DNA from: Paragemmobacter straminiformis
GTDB taxonomy: Bacteria; Pseudomonadota; Alphaproteobacteria; Rhodobacterales; Rhodobacteraceae
Direction: 5' to 3'
DNA length: 64,000 nucleotides
Assembly (NCBI RefSeq): GCF_014243445.1
Contig: NZ_JACLQD010000002.1
Location: 868,001 to 932,000, forward strand
In this document: positions 18,277-25,452 of the stretch, one piece after another
Position numbering within the stretch: position 1 is the first letter of the stretch
Layout: each line of letters starts with the position of its first letter
The notes under the pieces: model-generated
What the model saw: only the letters and a program-made list of their open reading frames with translations
What the model was told of the DNA's origin: nothing
Databases searched by the model: none
Program-made: the position numbers and the translations under genes

Positions 18277-18587
18277 TCCGCCCGTCCGAAGGCCCGCGCC
18301 AGCAATTCCGCCGCGATCCGCGCCGCCGCCACCGCGCCGCCGCCGATCTCGGCGCTCAGCAGGTCCGCCGCCGTGCCGCGCCAGCCGCCCCCGCGCAGTC
18401 CTGCCACCACCAGCGCCAGAACATCGCGCGACGACACCCGCCCCGCCTCGAAGCGCTGCACCAGATCAACCAGCGTCTCGGCCCCCAGCGCCGCCTCCAG
18501 CTCGGCCAGCGCCCCCAGCGTCAGCTTTGCAACCCGCACCTCGCCATCGAGCAGAACCTCGACCTCACCGGCCCAAGGGTTCCCCAT
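18273..18587 (-). CDS. GTA g10, tail assembly chaperone-like protein
   Basis: A 104-residue GTA-family protein (gp10 type). It opens MGNPWAGEVEVLLDGEVRVAKLTLGALAELEAALG in the usual pattern, of which GALAELEAALG is the key conserved part. A helical C-terminus ends AFGRAE. The start is the ATG at 18587, which shares a base with the g9 stop as TGATG. A TTG one codon upstream is not needed. Together with g10.1 it forms the small-gene pair preceding the tape measure gene. Confidence 0.88.
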   Translation of the reverse strand: MGNPWAGEVEVLLDGEVRVAKLTLGALAELEAALGAETLVDLVQRFEAGRVSSRDVLALVVAGLRGGGWRGTAADLLSAEIGGGAVAAARIAAELLARAFGRAE

Positions 18588-19000
18588 CAAAGCGCCGTAA
18601 ACGTCAGCACACCCGCCGAGGCGAGCGTCAATTCGTAGCTCGCCTCGCCATTGTGGCTGCCCGCATATTCCAGCGCCGTGATCTGGAACGCCCCCTCCAC
18701 CACCCCGAAATCGGGGATCACCACCTGAAACAGCGGCACCTCTCCGTCAAAGAAGATCTGTCGCGCCCGCTCGTCGGTATTGGCATCGCGGAACACGCCC
18801 GACCCGCTGATCGAGGCCGTCTTGACGCCCGCCCCGGCCAGCAACTCGCGCCAGCCTCCCGTGCTTTCAAGGCTCGTCACATCCACCGTCTCGGCGTTGA
18901 AACTGATGCGGGTCGCGCGCAACCCCGCCACCGTCTCGAACTGCCCGTTACCCGTCAGGTCGACCTTGACCAAAAGGTCCTTGCCATTCTGAACCGCCAT
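18587..19000 (-). CDS. GTA g9, major tail tube protein
   Basis: Major tail protein that polymerises into the GTA tail tube, 137 residues. It starts MAVQNGKDLLVKVD, and the middle holds the typical SFNAETVDVTSLES and GSGVFRDANTDERAR stretches of the phage major tail family. It is 12 bp after g8 with its own GGAGAACGGGAA-type ribosome site, and it overlaps g10. A single intact copy is present. Confidence 0.92.
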   Translation of the reverse strand: MAVQNGKDLLVKVDLTGNGQFETVAGLRATRISFNAETVDVTSLESTGGWRELLAGAGVKTASISGSGVFRDANTDERARQIFFDGEVPLFQVVIPDFGVVEGAFQITALEYAGSHNGEASYELTLASAGVLTFTAL

Positions 19001-19012
19001 TTCCCGTTCTCC

Positions 19013-19411
19013 TTACACTTCAACCCGCGCCCGGAAGGTCAGATCGATGCGCCGCACCTCTCCGTCCTCCAGCCGCCGCGCCATCGCCTTTTGAAACTCC
19101 ATCCCGACCAGCCGACCCACCGCCAGCGTCAGCGCGGCCCCGCTCAGGGCGTCCGACACCGCGACCGCCACGGTCTTGGCGGCAAGAAACCCCGCAGCGT
19201 CCGAGATCACACTGACAACCAGCCGATGCTCGGCCCCGTCCCCCGTCCGGTCCGAGGCATCGCGCACCTCCTCCGGTCCCAGCAGGACAAAGGTTCCCGC
19301 CCCACCCCCTGCGGGGATGGCATCCAGCACCGCCACCCCCGCCAGATCGGGCCAACCCGTCAGCCGCTGGAACACCGCCGCCTGCAACGCGGCGGCACTT
19401 GCATAGCTCAT
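19013..19411 (-). CDS. GTA g8, tail terminator (DUF3168)
   Basis: Tail terminator protein capping the tail tube where it meets the head connector. I start at the ATG at 19411 (MSYASAAALQAAVFQRL), which has GAGGAGG seven bases upstream. A GTG at 19417 would overlap that site. The ATG overlaps the g7 stop as ATGA. The 132-residue product carries the DUF3168 pattern of EHRLVVSVISDAAGF and a C-terminal strand IDLTFRARVEV. Confidence 0.9.
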   Translation of the reverse strand: MSYASAAALQAAVFQRLTGWPDLAGVAVLDAIPAGGGAGTFVLLGPEEVRDASDRTGDGAEHRLVVSVISDAAGFLAAKTVAVAVSDALSGAALTLAVGRLVGMEFQKAMARRLEDGEVRRIDLTFRARVEV

Positions 19412-19746
19412 GTCCACACCTCCTCGGTCGCAAAGCAGGTCAGATAGGCACCGCGTGCATCGCGCTCGGCCACCGCGTCGATCCGGAACACACGGCTCGC
19501 GTCGCGCAACCGGTGCCCCGCCTCGGGCCGCCCCGCCATTCCGACAGGAACGGCCCTCAGCGTGATCCGGTAAGCCGTGGCCGAAAGCACCGTCTCGACG
19601 CCCCCCGCCTCTCGTCCGGCGCCTGCCTTCACCTCGGCCCAGACAGTGCCAAGCACGTTCCAGACCGTGGCAAAGCCTCCCGCCCCGTCAGAAACCTGCT
19701 CCGGCGCTTCCAGCACCAGCCGCCGCCCCAGATGCACACGGCTCAT
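19408..19746 (-). CDS. GTA g7, head-tail stopper/adaptor
   Basis: Head-closure (stopper) protein of the SPP1 gp16 class, 112 residues from the ATG at 19746 (MSRVHLGRRLVLEAPEQ). The motif VWAEVKAGAGRE, the RITLRAVP strand and the FRIDAVAERD strand match phage head-tail joining proteins. A longer upstream reading runs through g6 in another frame and is not coding. It overlaps g6 by four bases and g8 by four bases, so translation is coupled. Confidence 0.9.
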   Translation of the reverse strand: MSRVHLGRRLVLEAPEQVSDGAGGFATVWNVLGTVWAEVKAGAGREAGGVETVLSATAYRITLRAVPVGMAGRPEAGHRLRDASRVFRIDAVAERDARGAYLTCFATEEVWT

Positions 19747-20342
19747 GCCTGCCCTCCGCCAAGGACGCGCACGTTGCGCCACCGCTCGATCAGGGCCTGC
19801 ACGGTCACGGGCAGGCCGGACCCGCGCGTGCCGTCGTCGATCCGCGCCTCGTAGAACTCTGCCGCCAGCAGCAGCACCGCATGCGCAAGATCGGCAGGCA
19901 CCGCCGCCCAATCCGCGCCGAAACCCGCTTCGAACTGCACTTCGACCGCCCCGCCGGCCGGCACGGCAGGCAAAGCCCCCGACCGCGCCGCAAGTTTCGG
20001 CCTGTGCGCATCCGCCACCAGCCGGAAGCTGCCTGCGGGCAGCACCACCCGCGCGCCTGCCGCGTCGACCAGGGCCACCTCGACCAGCGCCGCCACGGGG
20101 GCCACCGGCAGCGCCTGCGCCTCAGCCCCGCGCCAGGCCTCCAGCACCAGCCGGAAGCGCCGCGCGACAAGCACCTTGCCGATCCGCCCCTCGATCACCG
20201 AAACCGCCGCCCGCAGATGCGCGGTCAAAAGCCCGTCCTGCAACCCTTCGGTGCCGAACCCCGTCCCCAGCCGCAAATGGTCGCGAAACGCCGCGACCGG
20301 CAGCACCGCATCCGGCACCGCAGTCAATTCATCCAGCCGCAT
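19743..20342 (-). CDS. GTA g6, head-tail adaptor
   Basis: Adaptor (gp6-like head-tail connector) bound beneath the portal, 199 residues from the ATG at 20342 (MRLDELTAVPDAVLPVAAFRDHLRLGTGF). The N-terminal helix with FRDHLRLG and the C-terminal HAVLLLAAEFYEAR helix are characteristic of this connector family. It begins 59 bp after the capsid gene, and that gap holds a hairpin that could set capsid-to-connector stoichiometry. Confidence 0.9.
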   Translation of the reverse strand: MRLDELTAVPDAVLPVAAFRDHLRLGTGFGTEGLQDGLLTAHLRAAVSVIEGRIGKVLVARRFRLVLEAWRGAEAQALPVAPVAALVEVALVDAAGARVVLPAGSFRLVADAHRPKLAARSGALPAVPAGGAVEVQFEAGFGADWAAVPADLAHAVLLLAAEFYEARIDDGTRGSGLPVTVQALIERWRNVRVLGGGQA

Positions 20343-20371
20343 CCCTGCCTCCCTTGCCCCGATCAAAGAAC

Positions 20372-20395
20372 GCCCGGCCCCCGAAGGGACCGGGC
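20372..20395 (-). terminator. hairpin between GTA capsid gene g5 and g6
   Basis: GCCCGG and CCGGGC arms, extended by a CCC/GGG step across one mismatch, form a stem with a small loop just after the major capsid gene. No strong T-run follows. It looks like a partial terminator or an RNA-stabilising 3' structure that would favour capsid over downstream genes. Confidence 0.4.
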
Positions 20396-20401
20396 AAAAG
20401 G

Positions 20402-21595
20402 TCACGAGGCCGCGATCTTCAGCAGCTTGATCGCCGCATAGTCGGTGATGTCCCCGCCCACGCGCTTGCTGGCATAGAACAGCACATGGGGCTTGGCGCT
20501 GAACGGATCCCGCAGGATCCGCAGGTCCGGACGTTCCGCGATGGTATAGCCCGCGCGGAAGTCGCCGAAGGCGATGGCGAAGGCCCCCGCCGCGATGTCG
20601 GGCATGTCCTCGCAGATCAGCACGCCATAGCCCATCAGGCGCGCGGGCTCTCCCGCCGCCAGCCCGTCCGACCACAGGAAACGCCCGTCCGCGTCCTTCA
20701 TCTTGCGCACGGCGCCCGCAGTCTTCGAATTCATCACGAACGACGCGTTGGCGCGGTAATCCGCCCCCAGCGCATAGACGAGGTTGATGATGCAATCCGC
20801 CGGATTGGTCGCCGCGAAGTCCGCAGCCGCCCCGGTCGCCACGTAGCCAAGGCTGCCCCAGGCCCAGCTCGCATTCGCCACCTTCGTCGCGGTGAGGAAC
20901 CCTTTGGGCTTGTCCACCCCGTCACCGCCGACGAAGGCCGCCGATTCCGCGCGCAGGAACCGCGTCGCGATCTTGCCCGCAAGCCATCCCTCCACGTCAA
21001 AGGCGCTGTCGTCCAGCAAGCGCTGGCTCGCCTTGGGCATGGCCGACAACTCGTGCAGCGCGATCGAGATGCGCTCCAGCGTCGGCGTTGCCGTCTCGCC
21101 CACCGCCACAGCCTCGGTCGCCCAGCCCGAACCCACCTCCGAGCGGTCGATCAGCACGTCGAAGGACGCGGCCTCGACCTGCACCACCTGCGCAATGGCA
21201 CGGATGGACGAGGTCGAGACCAGCATCGACCGGATCGTGTCGGCCGTCTGCGGATCGACAAGATAGCCGCCATCCGCCGCGACCGCAGTGCCCATCGCCT
21301 TGCCTTCCAGCACCAGCCCGCGCAGACCATCGTCGTCGCCCGAACGCAGATAGGCATCAAACGCCTTCTGGTGCGGCGCGGCCTGCTCGCCCCCCGCCAG
21401 CGCGGGGCGGCCATAGCCGGTCATCTTGCGGTCCAGCTTGCCGACCCGTTCTTCCTGCTGTTGCAGCGCCATCTTCATATCTCCCTGAAACACACTGAAT
21501 TCGCTCAAGAAACCGTCCAAAGCCGATTTCACTTCGGCAGCCCCGTCCGCCCCGCGCGCGCCCTCGCCCGCGGACCGGTCCATGATCTTCCCCAT
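20402..21595 (-). CDS. GTA g5, major capsid protein (HK97 fold)
   Basis: HK97-type major capsid protein, 397 residues. The N-terminal 95 residues or so form a charged helical delta (scaffold) segment expected to be removed by the g4 protease. The shell domain then begins near LVLEGKAMGTAVAADGG. LVDPQTADTI, the E-loop region and the C-terminal strand HVLFYASKRVGGDI follow. It sits 27 bp after g4. A conserved N-terminal methionine-rich stretch (MGKIMDR) precedes the delta segment. Confidence 0.93.
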   Translation of the reverse strand: MGKIMDRSAGEGARGADGAAEVKSALDGFLSEFSVFQGDMKMALQQQEERVGKLDRKMTGYGRPALAGGEQAAPHQKAFDAYLRSGDDDGLRGLVLEGKAMGTAVAADGGYLVDPQTADTIRSMLVSTSSIRAIAQVVQVEAASFDVLIDRSEVGSGWATEAVAVGETATPTLERISIALHELSAMPKASQRLLDDSAFDVEGWLAGKIATRFLRAESAAFVGGDGVDKPKGFLTATKVANASWAWGSLGYVATGAAADFAATNPADCIINLVYALGADYRANASFVMNSKTAGAVRKMKDADGRFLWSDGLAAGEPARLMGYGVLICEDMPDIAAGAFAIAFGDFRAGYTIAERPDLRILRDPFSAKPHVLFYASKRVGGDITDYAAIKLLKIAAS

Positions 21596-21622
21596 TGCTC
21601 ACCTCACTTGAAAAATGCGCGC

Positions 21623-22153
21623 CTACCGCGCTGCCAGCACGGCCTGCGCGCGTCTGAACGCAGCCGCCATCTCGCTCATCGCCTCGTTCGCCTTGGCCGA
21701 AACCCGCGCCTCGGGCAGCATGGGAAAGGTCACCAGCGACACCTCCCACAGATCCAGTTCCGCAAGCAGCCGCCGCCCCTTGCCATCGCGCTCGGCCCGC
21801 AGCGTCCGGTATCCGATCGACAGCCCGTCGATCGCCCCCGCCGCCAGCAGCGCCGCCGCCTCGCGCCCTTGCGCCAATTCGGTCAGGATGCGTCCCTTGA
21901 CCAGAAGGCCGACCGCATCCTCGGCCACCTCGTCCCAGATGCCGATGGGCTGCGCGGGGTCATGCTGCCACAGCATCCGCACCCGGCGCCCTTCGCGCGC
22001 AATCCGCGCCAGCGACCCGCCATAGGCACCGGGCAGCACCACGTCGCCCCCCTGGTCACGCAGCCCGAAGACCGAGGCATAACCCTCGATGCGCGCCCCA
22101 TCCACCACCAGCCCCGCCTCGGGGCGGTGGAACTTGCGCTCCAACCCGTCCAT
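21623..22153 (-). CDS. GTA g4, prohead maturation protease
   Basis: Herpesvirus-assemblin-type serine protease (HK97 family) that processes the capsid. From the ATG at 22153 (MDGLERKFHRPEAGLVVDG) it is 176 residues. The first catalytic region is MLWQHDPAQPIGIW near residue 57, giving the likely catalytic histidine. The serine is in IDGLSIGYRT near residue 105, followed by the LLAELDLWEVSLVTFPMLP strand typical of the family. It shares one base with the g3.5 stop (TGATG). Confidence 0.92.
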   Translation of the reverse strand: MDGLERKFHRPEAGLVVDGARIEGYASVFGLRDQGGDVVLPGAYGGSLARIAREGRRVRMLWQHDPAQPIGIWDEVAEDAVGLLVKGRILTELAQGREAAALLAAGAIDGLSIGYRTLRAERDGKGRRLLAELDLWEVSLVTFPMLPEARVSAKANEAMSEMAAAFRRAQAVLAAR

Positions 22154-22401
22154 CACTTCAACCCCGCTTGCAGCAAGGCTTCGACCCCTTGCGCCAACAA
22201 AAACCCCGCCACGCCGTAAACCCCCAGCCAGACACGCTTTTCCAAACGCTCCAGCGTCGCCTCGATCTGGCCAAGCCGGTATTCCAGCCCGTTCCAGCGT
22301 TCTTCCGAAACCCGCTCGTTGGCCTCGATCCGCGCCGCTGCCGCGTCGAAGCTGTCGAACAGAAACCGCGACCCGCCCAACGGAGGGACGCGCCGCGTCA
22401 T
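22153..22401 (-). CDS. GTA g3.5, head formation protein (rcc01685-like)
   Basis: An 82-residue protein with an amphipathic coiled-coil middle (LEYRLGQIEATLERLEKRV) and one C-terminal hydrophobic helix at about residues 58-76. It is squeezed between portal and protease genes, overlapping g3 by ATGA and g4 by one base. RcGTA clusters have a small unnumbered gene at this point annotated as a head formation protein. The assignment is by position and helix pattern; sequence conservation is modest. Confidence 0.8.
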   Translation of the reverse strand: MTRRVPPLGGSRFLFDSFDAAAARIEANERVSEERWNGLEYRLGQIEATLERLEKRVWLGVYGVAGFLLAQGVEALLQAGLK

Positions 22402-23567
22402 GCACCCGCCTCAAGTGGCGGCAAGCCCAGCGCCAGCCGCTTTTCCGCCGATGTCAGGAAATCCGCCGCCGCAACCCGCGCCCAGGCCGCGTCCCGCTCC
22501 ACCGCCAGCGCCGGCACCTGATCCAGATCGGGCCGCACCTCCACCGCCTCGCCGGTAAAGCATGACAGCCAGTGCGACACCGAAGCCGTCACCCGCGCCG
22601 CCAGCGGCAGCACCGTCAGCCGGTAGAACGCCCGGTTGGCCTCGGCATAGTTGGCATAGGTCGCATCCCCCGGTATCCCCAGCAGCATCGGCGGCACGCC
22701 AAAGGCCGTGGCGATCTCGCGCGCCGCCGCCTCCTTGGTCTTCTGGAACTCCATGTCGGACGGAGAGAACCCCATCGGCTTCCAGTCCAGCCCCCCCTCC
22801 AGCAACATCGGCCGGCCCGCGTTGCGCGCGCCCTGATGGTGGCTCTCCATCTCGCTCACCAGCCGGTCATACTGGTCCGCCGTCAGCGCCGATTGCCCGT
22901 CAGCCCCGCGATAGACGATCGCCCCCGAAGGCCGCGCCGCATTGTCGAGCAGCGCCTTCGACCAGGCGGAGGCCGAGGAATGCACATCCAGCGCCACCGC
23001 CGCCGCCTGCATGGGCGAAAAGCCGTAATGGTCATCTTGCGGATGGAACGCGCGGATATGGCAGATCGGCGGCACATCCCCCGTCATATCGAAGCGATGC
23101 GACTTCGCCCCCACCGTATAGTCATAGGCCACCGGCCAGCCATCCGCCCCCGGCACCACCGCCATCCGGTCCGACCGCAGCACATGCAACTCGGCAGGCA
23201 GCGCACCCGCGCCCGCAACGGCCTCGAGGTAGGCGTTCCCCGACAGCAAAAGATGCCCGTAAACCGCCTCGAACAACTCCGCCCGCCCCTGCCCCGCGTT
23301 GGGGCGGCGGATCAGATCGGCCACCGGATGCACCTCGTAGCGCCGTGCCTGATCCTGCACGACCAATGGCAGCGCCGCCGCCGCCTCTGCGATCAGCTTC
23401 ACCGCGCGGAACCCCACGGGATTGCCCATGAAGCCGATGCGCGACAGGCTTCCCACATCCCGCGCAGACCAGCGCACGCGCCCCGACCCGCCAAAGGCCA
23501 CCACGCGGCCCGTCGCACTGGCCTTCACCTCGGGCGCCTCCGCCTTGCGCAAGAATTTCCAGACCAT
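22398..23567 (-). CDS. GTA g3, portal protein
   Basis: HK97-type portal protein that forms the dodecameric DNA channel at the head vertex, 389 residues. Recognisable segments are NPVGFRAVKLIAEAAAALPL at the start of the clip domain, the ELHVLRSDRM strand, and HIRAFHPQDDHYGFSPMQAA. The conserved FGVPPMLLGIPGDATYANYAEA loop and helix lies near residue 295. The ATG at 23567 has an AAGGGGAAG ribosome site. It is intact. Confidence 0.94.
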   Translation of the reverse strand: MVWKFLRKAEAPEVKASATGRVVAFGGSGRVRWSARDVGSLSRIGFMGNPVGFRAVKLIAEAAAALPLVVQDQARRYEVHPVADLIRRPNAGQGRAELFEAVYGHLLLSGNAYLEAVAGAGALPAELHVLRSDRMAVVPGADGWPVAYDYTVGAKSHRFDMTGDVPPICHIRAFHPQDDHYGFSPMQAAAVALDVHSSASAWSKALLDNAARPSGAIVYRGADGQSALTADQYDRLVSEMESHHQGARNAGRPMLLEGGLDWKPMGFSPSDMEFQKTKEAAAREIATAFGVPPMLLGIPGDATYANYAEANRAFYRLTVLPLAARVTASVSHWLSCFTGEAVEVRPDLDQVPALAVERDAAWARVAAADFLTSAEKRLALGLPPLEAGA

Positions 23568-23599
23568 CGCTTCCCCTTTCCCACCGCAAGGCTCCGCCC

Positions 23600-23620
23600 C
23601 CCGTGGCCAAGGACCACGGG
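23600..23620. other. small inverted repeat between GTA g2 and g3
   Basis: CCCGTGG and CCACGGG form a perfect 7-bp stem with a 7-base loop in the 78-bp gap between g2 and g3, the widest gap within the head genes. There is no adjacent T-run. It may be an RNA-processing or stability hairpin. Confidence 0.35.
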
Positions 23621-23645
23621 CAAAGCGCCGCCGTTTTTCCGAAAT

Positions 23646-24989
23646 TCAAAGCGCCCGCACCTGCGGCCGCCGCCAACTTGCCGCCCCGTCGATCATCAGA
23701 TCGGTCAGCGCCCAGACCAGCGCATCCACACGGTCGGGCGACCCTTTGCCAAGGTATCCGCCCACCGTCATCTGCACCATCTGCTCCTCCAGCGCGGCAA
23801 GCCCGGCCAGATGCGCGACCCGCCCCTGTTCATACAAAGCCGCCACGGGCTCGGCCCGCAGCACCTTGCCCCGTGTCGCCCTGACAGCGCGGAACGGCAC
23901 CAGAGGGTCCACCTGCCGGATCACGGCCTGCACCATGTCCCCGCCCATGTTCACCTCGGCCACGATCCGGTCGGCCCCGTGGCGGCGGAACGCATCCACC
24001 GCCCGCGCCGCCCAATCCGCGGCCCCCTTGCCCTGCACCGACGCATCCTCAAGCACGACAGCCCGCCACTCTTGCGGTGGCCCCTCCATCCTCGCGCCGA
24101 CAACCAAGATCCCGCATTCATCCGACCCCGCGCCAGCAGATGCCGGAGGGTCCACCGCCACGACGATCCGCGTCAGCCCGCGCGCCTCATCAACCCGACA
24201 ACCCTCGATCATCGGCCAGGTCCAAAGCGCCCCTTCGGCATCCTCGACCAGCAGCCCCTGCAACTCCTCGACCCCCTGCCGCGTGCCGCCATAGCGCGCC
24301 TGCACCTCGGCCAGAAAGCTCGCCGCCAGATGGGCGCGGTTGGCCTCGGTCGGCGCATGGGTCATCACCGTCGACGGGTTTTTCAAGATCGCCTTCAACA
24401 CCCCGACATTGCGCGGTGTCGTCGTGACCACCGCCTGCGGGTTCGGTCCCAGACGCAACGCGAATTGCAGCATGTCCCATGTCTCGCGCGCCTTTGGCCA
24501 CTTCGCCAGCTCATCGGCCCAGGCGGCATCGAACTGCGGCCCCCGCAAGCCTTCGGGATCATGCGCCGACATCACCTGCGCCACCGCGCCATTGGGCCAG
24601 ACCAGCCGCTTGCGTCCGGCTTCCCACTCCGGCTTCCGGTCGGGCGGCGCGCAGGCGATGATCCCGCTTTCGCCGAACACCATCACCTCCCGCACCTGAT
24701 CCACCGTCTCGCCGATCAGCGCCACGCGTCTTGCCCGCCCCGCATCCCTCGGCCCCGCGCCTTCGACCTGTGCGCGCACCCATTCGGCACCCGCCCGCGT
24801 CTTGCCCGCGCCGCGGCCGCCCATGATCACCCATGTCCGCCACTGTCCCCCGGGCGGCAGCTGGTGCGGCAGCGCCCAGAACTCGAATATCCAGGGCAGC
24901 GCCAACAGGGCCGACGCGCTTAGCCCCGACAGGAATTCATCCACCGTCGCTTGCGGCTCTAAGGCCAGCCAACCTGCGCCCGATCTCAA
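23646..24989 (-). CDS. GTA g2, large terminase subunit
   Basis: Packaging ATPase and nuclease that fills GTA heads with host DNA. The Walker A motif GGRGAGKT lies at about residues 57-64, the acidic ATPase region is AWADELAKW, and the nuclease domain carries VVAVDPPASAG and IVAEVNMGGDMVQ. No ATG lies at the right point. I take the TTG at 24989, giving 447 residues and a 53-bp overlap with g1. A GTG at about codon 16 is the alternative. The protein core is intact and strongly GTA-like (FEFWALPHQLPP). Confidence 0.9.
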   Translation of the reverse strand: MRSGAGWLALEPQATVDEFLSGLSASALLALPWIFEFWALPHQLPPGGQWRTWVIMGGRGAGKTRAGAEWVRAQVEGAGPRDAGRARRVALIGETVDQVREVMVFGESGIIACAPPDRKPEWEAGRKRLVWPNGAVAQVMSAHDPEGLRGPQFDAAWADELAKWPKARETWDMLQFALRLGPNPQAVVTTTPRNVGVLKAILKNPSTVMTHAPTEANRAHLAASFLAEVQARYGGTRQGVEELQGLLVEDAEGALWTWPMIEGCRVDEARGLTRIVVAVDPPASAGAGSDECGILVVGARMEGPPQEWRAVVLEDASVQGKGAADWAARAVDAFRRHGADRIVAEVNMGGDMVQAVIRQVDPLVPFRAVRATRGKVLRAEPVAALYEQGRVAHLAGLAALEEQMVQMTVGGYLGKGSPDRVDALVWALTDLMIDGAASWRRPQVRAL

Positions 24990-25266
24990 CCCTTGCGGCG
25001 TCGAGGTTGAGGTCCCGCCCCCCACCGCCACCGGCTGCTCCGGCGATCTTGCTGCGAAGCCTGTCAACACGCGCCCTCTCGTCAACCAACACCCAAAGGG
25101 CCATCCGCAGATCGTGGATCGCCCGCTGCGCCGCCCGCACCTCGGCCGGTCGCCCTGTCTCGAGCTGCTCGATGGCATCGGCCAAGCGTTCGGCCACCCC
25201 GTCGAACAGGCGTTTCGCCAGCGCGTCCAGCGCCTCTGGCGCGTCATCTTCCGCGCCACGTCCCAT
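24937..25266 (-). CDS. GTA g1, small terminase-like protein
   Basis: First gene of the GTA cluster, 109 residues, helical and charged. A central segment ERLADAIEQLETGRPAEVR and a C-terminal arginine-rich helix agree with the RcGTA g1 small-terminase homologue. It starts at the ATG at 25266 and overlaps g2. Upstream lies a 186-bp gap containing a promoter-like sequence and a terminator-like hairpin. The function as a DNA-recognition or ring subunit for packaging is inferred from the known cluster. Confidence 0.82.
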   Translation of the reverse strand: MGRGAEDDAPEALDALAKRLFDGVAERLADAIEQLETGRPAEVRAAQRAIHDLRMALWVLVDERARVDRLRSKIAGAAGGGGGRDLNLDAARVEIGRRLAGLRAASDGG

Positions 25267-25310
25267 ATGTTCCGATCCTGCCCGCCCCCCGCCCCGTTGC
25301 GGTGCAAATG

Positions 25311-25342
25311 GAAAAGCGGCCCCGGGTTTCCCCTGGCCGCTT
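25311..25342 (-). terminator. terminator-like leader hairpin upstream of GTA g1
   Basis: AAGCGGCC (25314-25321) and GGCCGCTT (25335-25342) form a perfect 8-bp stem. On the minus strand it ends in TTTTCC, so it resembles an intrinsic terminator. It lies between the mltG stop and g1. It could end mltG transcription, or attenuate transcription from the candidate GTA promoter just upstream. Confidence 0.6.
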
Positions 25343-25367
25343 GCCCACCTCTATCAGCATGTCACAA

Positions 25368-25396
25368 TCTCTACATCGGACCGTGCGCCGAGTCAA
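25368..25396 (-). promoter_or_regulatory. candidate promoter of the GTA cluster
   Basis: On the minus strand a TTGACT -35 box (25391-25396) is followed after exactly 17 bp by TAGAGA (25368-25373). The predicted start, near 25361, would give a leader of about 95 bases that contains the terminator-like hairpin. RcGTA expression in R. capsulatus is driven from upstream of g1 under GafA and CtrA-dependent control. No clear site for either regulator is recognisable here. Confidence 0.45.
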
Positions 25397-25452
25397 TCCA
25401 AAAATCCATCCGGATCAACGGCTTACCGAACGCAGCCTTAACCGTTTCTCAA

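Larger units (their letters stand above)
11621..25266 (-). mobile_element. RcGTA-like gene transfer agent structural cluster
   Basis: Fifteen numbered genes plus g3.5 and g10.1 lie on one strand in the order of the Rhodobacter capsulatus GTA: g1 and g2 for packaging, g3 to g8 for head and connector, g9 to g15 for tail and baseplate. Most neighbours overlap by 1-8 bp. No integrase, repressor, replication or lysis gene is present and there are no attachment-like repeats. This separates it from an intact prophage. The cluster sits between mltG and cysE, both housekeeping genes, as expected of a vertically inherited GTA. Known GTAs package random host DNA; activity here is unproven because g13 appears broken. 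Confidence 0.93.

Noticed and set aside
11621-25266. An intact prophage.
   Set aside because: No integrase, repressor, replication, lysis or attachment site is present, and gene order and content are those of RcGTA.
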